This document shows positions 12,130-23,741 of a DNA stretch of 64,000 bases, one piece after another. The number at the start of each line of letters is the position of its first letter. Position 1 is the stretch's first letter. The notes under the pieces are model-generated. The model was not told the origin of the DNA, did no database searches, and saw only the letters and a list, made by a program, of their open reading frames with translations. The stretch spans positions 34,583,501 through 34,647,500 of the forward strand of contig JAYKKT010000091.1 of the NCBI GenBank assembly GCA_036023115.1. Reading direction: 5' to 3'. The stretch comes from Brasenia schreberi (taxonomy: Eukaryota > Streptophyta > Magnoliopsida > Nymphaeales > Cabombaceae). Made by a program: the position numbers and the translations under genes.

Positions 12130-13032
12130 AGAAATTCAGCTTTGGCATTATCGTCTTGGTCACTTTCATGTTTCAAAACTTCACTATGTTTTACCTCATG
12201 TTAGAGTCAATAAACCTCTGTTTGAATGTGAAGTCTGTCAGCTTGGGAAACATCAAAGAGCCACTTTTCCCTTAAGTGACTCTAGAAGTTCTCAGCCTTT
12301 TGAACTCCTCCATTCAGATATATGGGGTCCCAGTCCTGTTAATTCTTTATTTGGTCAGAGATATTTTGTGTCATTTATTGATGATAGTACTCGTCTTTCA
12401 ATTATATATTTAATGAAATCAAAATCAGAAGTCTCGTCTATTTTTCCAATTGTTCATAAATTCATTCGTACCCAATTCAATGCTTGAGTGAAAATTCTTC
12501 GTTCAGACAATAGGGGAGAGTACATTAACAAGCAATTAGCTGAATATTTGCACACTCATGGTATAGTCCATCAGACTTCATGTTCCTATACCCCTCAACA
12601 AAATAGAATCGCTGAAAGAAAAAATCATCATATTCTAGAAGTGGCCAAGACACTTTTACTTCAGAGTAATGTTCCTAAACTATATTGGGGAGAAGTTGTT
12701 CTTACTCTGTTCATCTGATTAATAGAATGCCTAGTATTGTCCTTGAGAGTGAAAGCCCGATGAAGTGTCTCGATAAGGAATCAAAACTTTTTCATATAAT
12801 TTCTCGTATTTTCGATTGTACTTGCTTTGTACATGTTCATTCACTCAATCGAGACAAACTTGATCCTAGAGCTGTAAAGTGCATCTTTTTTGGTTATTCT
12901 AACTCTCAAAAAGGCTATAAATGTTATGATCCTCTATCAAAGAAGTTATATGTTTCTATGGATGTTACCTTTACTGAGACTACCCTCTATTATTCATCTC
13001 AGGGGGAGTTAACACATATGTCCTACCATTAG
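12130..13032 (+). pseudogene. Copia-2 integrase
   Basis: The pre-integrase LWHYRLGHFHVSKL, the zinc-binding CEVCQLGKHQRATFPL, core motifs HSDIWGP, FIDDSTR and ILRSDNRGEY, and the C-terminal IKCIFFGY-like KCIFFGYSNSQKGYKCYD are all visible. A TGA at 12485 and a frame change near 12700 interrupt it. Otherwise it is nearly complete. Confidence 0.88.
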
Positions 13033-13287
13033 TTCCTGATGATACCAGAAATGAGACAGTTGATACCAGAAATGAGGACAATCAGCAAGAGGAGATCTTA
13101 ACTTACAAGAGAGGATAAAAATATTATCTATCCTCAAGAGGAACAAGCCCCTGGCATAAGTACCAAAGATATTTTCCCTAACTCATATCCCCAAGAGGAA
13201 GAGGTAGAAGATCTAGATATTCCTATTGCCATCCGGAAAGGTAAACGCTCTTGTGCATGGTATCCTATTTCAGATTGTATCTCATAT

Positions 13288-14312
13288 GTGAATACAACTA
13301 AGGAGTACCAACATTTTGTTATGAATGCTGAGAAACACAAGATCCCTAAGAATTTTACAGAGGCAAATCAATGTCCTTTATGGAGAACTGCTATAGAAGA
13401 AGAACTGAAGGCGCTTGAGAAAAATAAAACCTGGAGAATCACAACATTACCTCCTGACAAGAACGTTGTAGGATGCAAATGGGTATTTACGATCAAATAT
13501 AAGGCATATGGAAGTATTGAAAGATATAAAGCTAGATTAGTTGCAAAAGAATATAACCAGTCATATGGTATTGACTATACTGAAACATTTGCTCCTATGG
13601 CTAAACTTGCATCTATACGGGTACTCCTCAGTTTGGTAGCTAACTTGAATTGGGATTTGTGGCGATTAGATGTTAAAAATGCTTTCTTATAGGGAGATTT
13701 AAATGAAGAAGTGTATATGGTATTGATTAAATGCTTTCTTATACGGGTACTCCTGGGATGTGTATAAAGACAACGGATTATAGAGTGTGCAAGCTGAACA
13801 AATCCATTTATGGGCTGAAGCAATCACCTAGAGCATGGTTTGATAAATTCAGTAACGCAATATGCAATCTTGGATATCAAAGAAGTCTCAATGATGATAT
13901 TATTGTTACAGGTAATGATCTTGAAGAAATATCAAGGCTGAAGAAGAATCTCCATAAACTGTTTGATCTAAAAGATTTGGGTCGACTTCACTATTTCTTG
14001 AGAATAGAGGTGTTGTATTCAACTCATGGTATCTTTTTAACTCAAAGGAAATATGTAACGGATCTCCTTTAGGACACACATTTGCTTGATTGTAAACCAA
14101 GTGACATCCCTATGGAAGTGAATCAGAGATTATCCGCTGGTGATAGTGAAGAGTTTAGAGACATACATAAATATCAGACGTTAGTGGGCAAACTTATTTA
14201 CTTGACAATTACTTGTCCAGATATTACGTATGCTATGGGAGTAGTGAGCAGATATATGTATTCTCCTACGAAGAATCATATGGATGCTATGTATAGAATC
14301 CTTAGATATCTC
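13288..14312 (+). pseudogene. Copia-2 reverse transcriptase
   Basis: 13288-13692 gives the RT N-terminus (VVGCKWVFTIKYKAYGSIERYKARLVAK, LDVKNAFL). 13731-14072 continues after a duplication and frame change. The catalytic YVDD is damaged: only DDIIVTGND remains after a small deletion. 14082-14312 gives the connection (LIYLTITCPDITYAMGVVSRYM). A foreign LTR-type sequence then interrupts the reading at RYL. Confidence 0.88.
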
Positions 14313-14830
14313 TGTAGACACCCAAAATTTTCTTTTAAAATTCTTACCTTTTTAGGAAAGTGGCCATTTTAGCAATTTTGGGGTTTTTGAAGGAAAAAGG
14401 CACTAAACGAGTTTGTTTTGGTACCAAAATTTTATGAAAGCTTTAAAATGATGAAAGAATGCTTTTCGTTCTGAAAATTTCGAATTTTGACAAAATTGGG
14501 AAAAATGACGATTTTGCCCCCAGCATGAAAAAGCTGGATTTCGTTTTCTTAAAAGATTTATGACAAAAAGTATGTTGAAAGCTTGCCCTTTGAAAAGATA
14601 CAGGTATCAAAAAGACAAGTTGACACCTGAAAAGGACGGTGGATGCCCATAAAGGGAAAACGGGCATTAGAAAGGGAAAGTGAGCTTCCTAGAAAGAAAA
14701 GCTCACATTTAGAAAGAAATCAATTTCTAGAGGGTAAGGTCGGTATTATCAAAAGAAAGAAAAGGTGGAAGCAAGAACGAAAGCCTCCGAAAACGAAGGT
14801 TTGGTATCAAACGCCTTTCGTAACGTGTCT

Positions 14831-15639
14831 ACGTTATGTTTGGGTATCGAGGTAATTAGTATTGATATACATCAATTTGCATCGTCATTTGTTACTGGTA
14901 TGCTATTGATATGTTATGATAAGAGCAATTTTAATATCCCAACACTCGTGGAAAGGATTGAATGAGCATGAAAGTTGATTTTCAAAAACGTAACATAGGC
15001 CTATTTGAATACATTCATAATAGGTAAGTATGTAATATGGATTTGCATAGCCATGTTCATGGCATATACAGATAACGGAAGACTACTTGAGTACTCTTAT
15101 ACATGTAAAAGATTTAATTGAGATTCATCATGTTTCCTTAGAAGTGGCTATTTGTTAATACTTTTCTGCTTATTCTGTGTTGAGCTATACTGTTGAAATT
15201 GTTGTGGTACAAAGAAGGATTTTTTCCAGTTTAGCAAAATACATCCCGAAAGTATAATCAGCAACAACAATGAAAAGTTTTCAAGTGTTTTATTGGATTA
15301 GAGTGTGCTGTTGTTTTATCTGAGTCATTCATAGCTGGAAATCTCGCTTTAATAGCCCGCCTTGTTGCAAGCCAAGTTCATATTATCTCTGAACCTACAC
15401 TGATTCTTATTGCCTTGAATGTAACATCGGGCAGAGGTTCTGGTTGTGAAACATTTATGGTTCTTTTTCATATCACTCATCCTTTTAATCTACCTGGTAG
15501 AAAGTTATGGCTAGTGGCAATGCTCACCTAGAACCAATAATGAATGTTCATGATGTAAAATAGGCCAGCCTTATTGAAAAGGTTGAATCAGAAGCTGTAT
15601 CTCATAGCAATCATTCTTCAAGAACACAAAGGGAAATCC
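14831..15639. other. Unassigned sequence upstream of the aminopeptidase fragments
   Basis: AT-rich, no recognisable coding similarity; probably part of the captured or inserted DNA, but its boundaries cannot be set. Confidence 0.3.
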
Positions 15640-15856
15640 AAAGTTGATGAAGTCAAGTTTTGCTGATATGGTTAACACTGGAGGTCAGCAAGGTGGTGCG
15701 ATAACTGCTGCATTGTTCTTGAAACAGTTTGTTGATGAGAAGGTCCAGTGGCTGCATATAGATATGGCAGGTCCCGTGTGGAATGAGAAGAAACGTGGTG
15801 CTACCGGATTCGTTGTCTCAACCTTGGTGGAGTGGGTGCATAAGAACTCGTCTTAA
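15640..15856 (+). pseudogene. Leucine aminopeptidase (M17), C-terminal fragment
   Basis: Encodes [18 protein letters not shown] and then [20 protein letters not shown], the C-terminal part of the plant M17 leucyl aminopeptidase, ending at a natural-looking stop after VEWVHKNSS. The rest of the enzyme is not upstream. M17 enzymes remove N-terminal residues from peptides. The order is wrong: this last segment lies before the middle segment. Confidence 0.88.
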
Positions 15857-16091
15857 TGATTTTGTGTTTGCTGCTTGTGAATATGATAAGCGGTGCAGGC
15901 ATGAGACCTGGGAATATTGTTACAGCATCTAATGGGAAAACCATAGAGGTCAATAATACTGATGCTGAAGGTCGACTTACACTTGCGGATGCTTTGGTGT
16001 ATGCTTGCAACCAAGGAGCAGAGAAGGTGGTTGATTTAGCAACTCTAACTGGAGCTTGTATGATTGCACTTGGAGCAAATGTTGCAGGAAC
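15857..16091 (+). pseudogene. Leucine aminopeptidase (M17), catalytic middle fragment
   Basis: Encodes [19 protein letters not shown] and the M17 signature [14 protein letters not shown] (metal-binding and catalytic region), then [17 protein letters not shown]. Upstream, GTTTGCTGCTTGTGAATATG looks like the normal AACEN segment with two bases lost, a frameshift. In a normal gene this lies upstream of the piece at 15640-15856, so the two are permuted. After VAG the reading turns into unrelated sequence. Confidence 0.9.
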
Positions 16092-17971
16092 GAGAGATTG
16101 CACAACAACAGTTTCTGGCTGCCATGTCAAACGTCCAACAACTTGGGAGTGTTGGAAACGGCAGCTCAGAATGGTGAAGGTCCGAGGTCAAGCTTCTCTT
16201 GCGCAGCAACGGTGCAGTTGGTCTCACCAACATGTTGACTACCTCGACTACTTCAACAAACCTTCAACCGATCCCCAGCTGCAGCCTTCAACAAATCTTC
16301 AAAAGTATACCAGCTGTAGCATATCTGCAACAAATGGATGAAGACTCTGAAGATCACGATGAGATCAAATGCAGATGACGATTATAGATCATGTTCTCAA
16401 GTTACAGATAACGTAACAACTCAGATTACAGGACGTATTCAGCATCTTAAAGGGAATCAAATACAGAGGATATCGAATCAGGTAGTGATCAAAGATTACC
16501 TAATACAGATAAAATCCAATCTTGGGCAGATGATGTTCCAACCAATTCAGATGAGATCTTATCCAAATAATCAAGATCAAGCTAATCCAAATCCCAACAA
16601 ACATGTATTCGTGAGCCTATAAAAGGGCTCTCCCAGGTCCTGCAGCGACCATCAACCAACGAGCATCAAGAGGGAACTAAAAAAAAAGAGAGGAACATTC
16701 AGTCCGAAAACTCAGAGAAATAGAGAGAGAGAGAAAGGAAGAGAAGAAGGAGAAGAAGGAAGTCCGGCCTGGTTCCGACGTCTGACGATCGTCCGGCGAA
16801 GTGCTCCTACGTCCCCTCTCACTCACACAGGTTGGAATTCTTGCACAAATTGGTTTTAATTCATGAGAATCTGAAAAAGCACAGATTCTGGAAATTTGTA
16901 CATTAATCAAGGCCTTGAGCCCATGTTCTTCATTTATATAGATACAAACATGCATGATTCCTTCATGAACGGAATTAAAATCCATGTTTAGATGATTTCC
17001 ATGCATCATTAGGACTGATACAGGTTGAATTTCGTTCTAGAATCACGTTAGGAACTTTCTAAAATTTTCTGCAAACTTGGTTTCTGAAACTGTCCGTGCA
17101 CACGCGTCTGATCACGGAATTTTTATAGACAAACGGATAAGCCAATTACTTCGAAATTTTGCATGAATAATCTAGACATATCAGACGTTCTTAGATAAAA
17201 TTTTGAGGAATTTTTATGAACTGTTGCCTAGCCAATTAGATCCGTGAAGTTTATACAAAATCCAGATTGCGTTTTACAGAAACAGAACGTTCAGTAACAG
17301 ACCTCTGTTCTTTTGCCCATATCTCTTCAACCACTGAATGAAATTGGATGAAATTTGATTCTTTGGAAACCTAACATCCGTATCTTTCTAACACAACAAA
17401 TTTTATCGAAATTGGATGACTGAGTGCTGAGATATTGCTGTTTTTCTGAGCTTCTGATTCACAAAAACAGGACTGTTCCGAATTTTATAACAGTTTCTGA
17501 TTCTTTATTTAATTCTCAGAAAATAAAGAACTAAATTATAAAATAAAAATATATTCTGATTCTACACAGACGTGTCTCTATTCTATAAAAGTTTTAGAAT
17601 TTTTGGAGAATCAGAAGTATTTTAAAAAAATTTGGAGAACAGGTCTTTGGAACTGAGCAGATTCTGCAACTTTCAGAATCTGAAAATTTTCAGAAATTAA
17701 GAACTAAACACAAATCTGAAACTTTGAAAAATCTGGTTTTTCCTTTCTCGAATTAACGGATTCAAACAAATTTCAAGCGTCTAGGCTGACCCTTGAGCGC
17801 CGGTTCAAGAAGGCCTAAGTCGAAAAGATCTCACTTGTCCACAATCGTTCTTAGAAGTCAGAAAATCAGAATTTGTTAGTTTTGATAAACTAACTGGCAC
17901 GCTCGCGCAACCCGACGTAGTTCGAGGGTTTGATTTTGAATCCCACGATTTGAAATAAAATCACGTCTACA
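16092..17971 (+). other. LTR-like promoter and leader sequence
   Basis: Non-coding. TATA-like CCTATAAAAGG near 16619, a purine-rich leader (16670-16770) and a long AT-rich tail to GTCTACA. A short open stretch after the aminopeptidase (16092-16240) is not recognised. Confidence 0.45.
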
Positions 17972-17976
17972 CTCTC

Positions 17977-18428
17977 AAATCAACTGCAGGAATGGGTTTA
18001 CTTTATTCTAGATCATCTAATTTGCATATTGAACTTTATTATGATGCAGACTGGGCCGGTTCACGTGATGACAGAAAATCAACTACAAGATATGTTACAT
18101 TACTTGGTGTAATATTGTATCTTGGAAGAGTAAAAAGCAGACAGTGTTTACTAGATCTATAACGGAAGCAGAATACACAGCTATAGCGCAAGAATTAAAA
18201 CTATTCAGGTGACTTTCAATCCTATATTTCATGAAAGAACCAAGCATATAGAGATTGACTGTCATTTCATCATAGAGAAGATATCTAATCAAGAATTCAA
18301 GCTGGAGTATGTTCAATCTACAAAACAGTGGGCTGATTTTCTAACTAAAGCTACTACCAGCAGACAATTAAAGGAGACATTATTCAAGTTGGGTATTACA
18401 AATGTCTTTCACCCAACTTGAGGGGGAG
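17977..18428 (+). pseudogene. Copia-2 RNase H and purine tract
   Basis: Copia-2 resumes with GMGLLYS, then YYDADWAGSRDDRKSTT (RNase H) and, after a deletion and frame changes, HERTKHIEIDCHFI and ADFLTKATTSRQL. It ends in CACCCAACTTGAGGGGGAG, the purine tract for plus-strand synthesis, right against the 3' LTR. Confidence 0.88.
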
Positions 18429-18741
18429 TGTTAAAGAGTTGTAATGTGAACGTGTCGTGTAATGTTAGAGTTGTTAGATCGTGTTTTTTGTGTAATATCG
18501 TATATTAAACGTGTTATGTCTTAGTTGTAGTAATTAATATTGATTAGGGGTAAATTAGGAATTCAAGTTAGAAGTAGTATAAATAATAGGATTAGGGTTA
18601 AGGTCAGATAAGCAAGTTAGAGCTGGACGGCAGCACTAGGGCAGCCGTAGGTGGTGTTTTGGGGCAGATTGGAGGAATGCCTCCAATCTGCCAGGTTTTG
18701 TAAGTTCTCTCAATCTTGATTAATGCATTTATTTCTTAATA
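18429..18741 (+). repeat. Copia-2 3' LTR with a hairpin missing from the 5' LTR
   Basis: 313 bp. Relative to the 5' LTR it contains a perfect 13-bp inverted repeat with a 4-nt loop (GGCAGATTGGAGG, 18663-18692) that the 5' copy lacks. It ends ...CTTAATA, followed by the CTTAT target duplication. Confidence 0.93.
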
Positions 18742-18999
18742 CTTATATTCTGCCTCATATTGGATATCTTATTTAATCATATACCTGCAACTGCATGGGG
18801 TAATTTCCTTCTGTTTGTGCAGTAACTACCTGAATGGAACACACTGAATAAGTCTAAACCATCTCTAATAGGATGATTTTGAAAGGAAACTGAAATGGTG
18901 TTTGGTCCCAGATACCTGTGAAGGACACAGTGACTGTACATAGATCATAATCTTTTATATGTACGAAATAAATCTTTGACTGCTTACTACAAACTGTAG

Positions 19000-19068
19000 G
19001 ACAAATTGAAGAGTGTGTCAGAAGACTCAGAACATTATGGTGGCAATCTGTTTGAGGAGAAAACTATA
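19000..19068 (+). CDS. Putative short kinesin coiled-coil exon
   Basis: 69 nt (23 codons), phase 0-0, between the acceptor AAACTGTAG and the donor GTAAGA. It encodes DKLKSVSEDSEHYGGNLFEE plus KTI. Position and phase fit between the exons at 9114 and 52559, but the sequence is too short to be diagnostic. Confidence 0.5.
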
Positions 19069-20289
19069 GTAAGAGCAAGATATTTGCTATTTGAGTATTA
19101 TGAAAGTTCTTAGAATGTTACTTGGCAAAGAAATTTGCTCTCTGGGTACTGGTAAGGATGTTAATTGTTAAGTCAAAGATTACTACCACTACTTAACTTC
19201 TGTCTGCCAACTACTAAATGCATGCACTTTTTTTCGTATTCTTGGCAGTGTTGCAACTGGGTTCCTATTTGATACAGCAACACTTAACAAACCTGGGTGA
19301 CATTCGCTTTAATGCTTGGACAAGAATATCTATTAAATAGCATAAAAGAGTCTCAATGAAAGAATAACAGTAGCGTAACATATAATTTCTGAAAAATGTG
19401 AATGCAAGAACACAACTTTGCAACCCACTTTCCTTCTTTCTTAAGAAGAAGAAAGCCGGATCAAGTTGCACCACCTTAAAAACACCTTCTTAGTTAACAA
19501 AGTTCGGATTGATCCAGTGTATCTCATGATTAGTCAACTTGAGAGTTAGATTAATCCGGTGTATAGCTGGAAAGATCACCCACTTAGTAAAAGATCAAAA
19601 AAAATTTTATGCTGGTTGTCAGCTAGTGACTCTCGTCCTTTATCCAGGATGCTATGAAAGAGTAGGCACTTACCATAAGCAAAGCTGGAAAAAATCTAAC
19701 ATTTAATACTGTAGTTAATTACTCACTTAATCATTGTAGGAAACCGTAGTAATATTATTGGTTTCTTCTATTGCCCTCTTTTTCCTAATTTTCTACTTAT
19801 GCATACTTGAAGACTACTTCAGTCTGCAAGAAAAGGATTCGTTATACGTAGGTGGCAAAATTATCACTTACACTCTTGTTTCCTTTTTCTTGTCTGATAC
19901 AAAGATGGAAAACCATTTTCTGGTTTCTCTTCTCTAATGTTTCTTGCTTGTGTTTCCCTTCTATTGAACCACATGCATGTTTTAGTACTAAACAAGTACA
20001 TAAATATGTGTACCTCCATGTAAATCGCATCAGACTTTCTGTAGTTATGGTTATTATTGTATTTAGCAGAGTTGATGAACCATCTCGGTATACTATCTTC
20101 ATTTATGGTAAGTTTTTTCTTCCCATGCATCAAATCTCTTTTGAGATGAATGTTGTATATCATGTTTGAATCATTTTGACGGCTCGATGGTTTTAAGTTT
20201 TAACTGATATATATATATTACTAATGTTGCTATTGGACTTTATCATAGTCTATATATAAGCTCTCTGGAATTGTATAGTGTACCAACGT
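19069..20289. other. Kinesin intron left of Copia-A
   Basis: AT-rich intron. 19597-19650 (TTTTATGCTGGTTGTCAGCT) resembles the head of the SINE at 6.0 kb, so a SINE fragment is possible. Nothing else recognised. Confidence 0.45.
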
Positions 20290-20294
20290 AAGTT

Positions 20295-20614
20295 TGTTGA
20301 AGTCATAGATGTCATAGATTTCAGACATTTAGTCTTTCTATTTCTGCAATTTAGACATTCTGATTCTATTGGATTCGGATCTTATTGGATCAAATCCAAT
20401 AAGATCCGATTTCATTAGGAGCACTAATTAGGGGTATTTTAGTCTTTCAAGTTAGAAATATGTATTAAGTATCCTAAGTGTAACCATGTAGAGTCGATTA
20501 AAAAAGTAAAGAGAGAGAGGTTGCGGCAGCCATGAGGGCGTCAACTTCCTTGATTTCAGAAATCTACATTATTTCTTGATTCTAATTTCTAAGTGTGTGG
20601 GTCAAATCCCAACA
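20295..20614 (+). repeat. Copia-A 5' LTR
   Basis: 320 bp, starts TGTTGAAGTCATAG and ends AATCCCAACA. It matches 52102-52420 over its length, with one extra TAGATGTCA-like duplication near the start. Confidence 0.92.
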
Positions 20615-20627
20615 TGGTATAAGAGCC
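20615..20627 (+). other. Copia-A primer-binding site
   Basis: TGGTATAAGAGCC next to the LTR; one base differs from the usual TGGTATCAGAGCC. Confidence 0.85.
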
Positions 20628-20839
20628 TAATCGAGAAGATTAGTGCATGTGTGCTGATGATTCAAGGGTTTGAAGACTTATAGGGCAATGCACATCTGTT
20701 GCAGCCCAAAAAAATGTGATCAAGTTAGTTATACAACTACATAAAGTCATTACGAAAAAGAATTTTAAAAAAAGTGTAAAGAACTCTATCAGCCCTAGAG
20801 AATGGGGTTGTGTTTGATAATTCCCAATAAAGGGAAGAT

Positions 20840-20887
20840 GGTTGACAGTTATGAAAACAATGCTTCAGTTAAGGGAGATGTTTTTCA
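20840..20887 (+). pseudogene. Copia-A gag start, split by hAT-1
   Basis: ATG at 20840 begins MVDSYENNASVKGDVFH, and hAT-1 follows directly. Gag resumes after the hAT target duplication at 24338 with INLKLD. Confidence 0.6.
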
Positions 20888-21238
20888 CAGTGTTGTCTGA
20901 CGCGTATCGTATCGTGTATCGCTGGGCTCCACGATACGGGCGTATCGTATCGTATCGTATCGTATCGTATCGTATCGTATCGTACTTTAATATTAAAATA
21001 ATGTAAAAATAATTAAAAATTAATAAAAAATCGAAAAAAATCGAAAAAAATCAAGAAAAAATCAGGAAAAATCTGATAATTGCTTTAAATTCATATAATG
21101 TAAGTTTAGTACAGATTGAGCATTCAACATTGAACAATTGCATCCAAATTTATATATTTTGAATCCAAAAAATAAAATACAGACATAGTTTACACTTTAC
21201 AGTACACTACAGTCTACAGTTACATATAATGTTACATT
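20888..21238. repeat. hAT-1 left terminus with CGTAT tandem array
   Basis: The terminal repeat is followed by a pure CGTAT pentamer array (about 20940-20985) and an AT-rich 3' flank of the transposase gene. Subterminal repeats of this sort are where hAT transposases usually bind. Confidence 0.85.
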
Positions 21239-23741
21239 TTACAAATTGTAATCAGGATCATCAACTAAATAATCTTCATCTTCTCCTTGTTGCAGATCCT
21301 CATCATCATCAACCACGCCCACACCTTCTTCTTCAAAATCAAATTCTTCATCTCCATAATGTTGTTGCGCTCCTTCCAAATTAATCCAGGCAACGTCTTC
21401 TTCTGTTAGGAGGGCATTTTCTTCAGTGTCTTCCATAACCCAATCTTCTAATATATCAAAATTATCCAAACTTATTGGATCGAATTGACTTTCTTCTCTA
21501 TTTACTTTTTTTAATTGCCTACGACACAAACAAAGATAAACAATTAGTAAGTAATATTAACAATTAAAAACTGAAGTTAAATAATATCGAATTGAAAATT
21601 TGAAAGTAATACAACATTACCTTTCACGAAGGCGCATGTTACAACGAATATAAACCAAATCATTAAGCCTTTTGTGTTCCAACCTGTTGCGCTTTTTTGA
21701 TGGATGTGTTCAAAAACACTCCAATTTCTTTCACAACCTGTTGCACTACAGGTTTGGCTTAAGACTCTAACTGCAAAATCTCTAAGGTTTGGACAATCAC
21801 TTCCAAACCTGTTCCACCAAACATCTGTAAAGAAAATATAAACATTAGAGACATAATAATCCACAGTAATGTAAGATGGAACTTAAATATCAAAATAAAC
21901 AATGTACGGTATGTACCTGGACGCATCGTAGAGCGGTTGCGAATTGCAACAGGCAAACCCATCAAGTGAAGAGCATTATCATATATCTCCATCTCTCGAT
22001 GTATCGCATCTACTATGCTCTCATCAGGGACTAATCTGTCGATGCATTCAATGATTCCTCGATTAACCTCACCGTCCCTTTTGAAGGTTGCTGAGTACCT
22101 CAATGATGGGTTTAGATAGTAGGCTGCTGCATGAATAGGCTGATGCAATTGTTTATTCCATCTACTATCAATTATTTTCCACACGGGCACATAATCTCTT
22201 TTTCCATTAAAGTTATTTCTGATTGCTTCTTTTGCCCTGTCCATGGATTCATAAAGGTAGCCCATAGATGGTTTCTCCTCGCTGTCAGCCAATCTCAAAA
22301 CTTTCACTAAAGGACAAGTAATTTTCAATAATCTGATACATGCATTCCAAAATGAACTTCTAAAAACCGTTTCTGCAATCTCATTTAACTTTCTGTTCCT
22401 TCTGTTTTGTGGCAACTCTGCAAATTGTTGCCACTCATCTGAGGAGAACATTCTCTTTAAAGCTTGCTTCTGTCTCACAATACTCTGTACAGATAAGAAG
22501 TTTGTTGCGAACCGAGTTGCAGCTGTGCGAAGAAGCTCTGCACCTTCTGTGTATCTCCTCATCATACATAAAACAAATGCATGGTTGTAAATAAATTTTG
22601 TAATATCTTGGCAACACTCAGTTGCTGCCTTTATTTCATCCATCTCACCGATGTCCTCGAGGATGAGATCTAAACAATGGGCTGCACATGGTGTCCAGTA
22701 AAAAGTCCCATAAATATCAGCTAACTCCTTTCCGGCTGCTTTGTAGTTAGCTGCATTATCTGTAATCAATTGGACTACATTTTCTAGCCCAACCTCTTGT
22801 ATAACCTTATCAAATTCCTCTCGTAGGATCTCTGCAGTGTGCCTCTCCTCTGACATATCTAGAGATCTCAAAAACATGAGTCCTTTAGGACAATATACAA
22901 GAAAGTTTAGCAATGTCCTTCCTCGCCTATCGGTCCATCCATCTGCCATGATAGTGCATCCTGTTTCCTTCCACGATTGTCTCAAAGTCGAACAGTATTG
23001 CTGCACTTCAATCACGGTCTGATCTAATATCTTCCCTCTCAACTTCTGATAAGAGGGCATCCTGTATCCTGGACCAATGTTAGCAATTGCATCTGCCATT
23101 GCTTGAAAATGAAAACTGTTTGCTGCATTAAATGGAATGCATGTATCATAAAACCATCTGCCCACTGCAAGGTCTGCTTGATCGTGCAGTTGTTCTGAAG
23201 CCATAGCAGCACGAATTCCTGGCTGAGCACCAGGTGTAGTGGAAGGAGGAAAGAACGAATGTATGCTAGAAGAAGAAGCTCTTCCTCTACTCCTTCCTGA
23301 ACTTCCTCTTCTGCCACCTCCAAAGTCTTCAGATGCAACCCTCTTTCCTCTGCTAGGTGCTCGCGAACTGCTACTACCAATATCTGTTCTAGCATCTGAA
23401 GGCAAACTATCAGTGAATCCAACTCCAGTGGCAGTAGCATCATCAGCTTCTTCACACATCTGGAAATCATCCTTTTGTTGTCTCCTTTCCTGTATGCTCT
23501 CAATCATCTGCAAGCATTGCCATTTAATACCTTCTGGCACACTTCTAACTCTGCCTGTGCATGGAGCAACTTCTTTCCTGGTTCCTGCTAGGTGGTGTTT
23601 CAACCTTGAAATTCCACCACTAACCACCTTTTCACAAAATAAACATCTGATTTTTAACCTTGAACCCTCAACTGGTATACCCCACTGCCATGCCGGATCA
23701 TCAGACTTTGAATGAGAGTCTCTACCACCCCTTCCTGCCAT
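21239..23741 (-). CDS. hAT transposase (BED finger, DUF659, hATC), three exons
   Basis: Likely start is the ATG at 23741 (MAGRGGRDSHSKSD), just before a BED zinc finger (CLFC ... RLKHHLAG). A DUF659 region follows (MADGWTDRRGRTLLNF; DNAANYKAAGKELADIYGTF) and then the hAT C-terminal dimerisation domain. Exon 1 is 23741-21917; intron 21916-21825 (GTACAT...TTTACAG); exon 2 is 21824-21621 (WWNRFGSDCPNLRDFAVRVL, CERNWSVFEHIH); exon 3 is 21518-21239, an acidic tail ending DDPDYNL. One base is missing near 21706, shifting the frame inside hATC; the copy at 25.8 kb is intact at that spot. It would excise and insert hAT DNA. Probably now inactive. Confidence 0.9.

Larger units (their letters stand above)
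14313..17971 (+). mobile_element. LTR-type insertion (TGTAGAC...GTCTACA) carrying aminopeptidase fragments
   Basis: Inserted in Copia-2: the host reads RYL before it and KSTAGMGLLYS after. The ends TGTAGAC and GTCTACA are 7-bp inverted repeats in the style of Ty3/gypsy LTRs. The flanks ATCTC and CTCTC match as an imperfect 5-bp duplication. A TATA box CCTATAAAAGG lies near 16619, followed by a GA-rich leader. No gag or pol is visible, so it is a solo LTR or non-autonomous element, with leucine aminopeptidase pieces at 15640-16091. Confidence 0.65.
9798..18741 (+). mobile_element. Copia-2: LTR retrotransposon with both LTRs and target duplication
   Basis: Both LTRs are present (9798-10096 and 18429-18741), flanked by the 5-bp duplication CTTAT (9793-9797 and 18742-18746). 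Inside, in order, are the primer-binding site, gag with CCHC knuckle, protease, integrase, RT and RNase H. The RNase H part is split by a 3.66-kb insertion (14313-17971). A handful of stops and frameshifts plus an RT deletion make it inactive. It lies in a kinesin intron in the same orientation as the gene. Confidence 0.93.

Noticed and set aside
15856..16341. 161-codon open frame read as a possible intact aminopeptidase
   Set aside because: Only the catalytic middle (to about 16091) belongs to the M17 family; the start and the C-terminal part are unrelated and the real C-terminus lies upstream.
23239..23715. 158-codon open frame on the plus strand
   Set aside because: Antisense shadow of the hAT-1 transposase N-terminus; no family similarity of its own.
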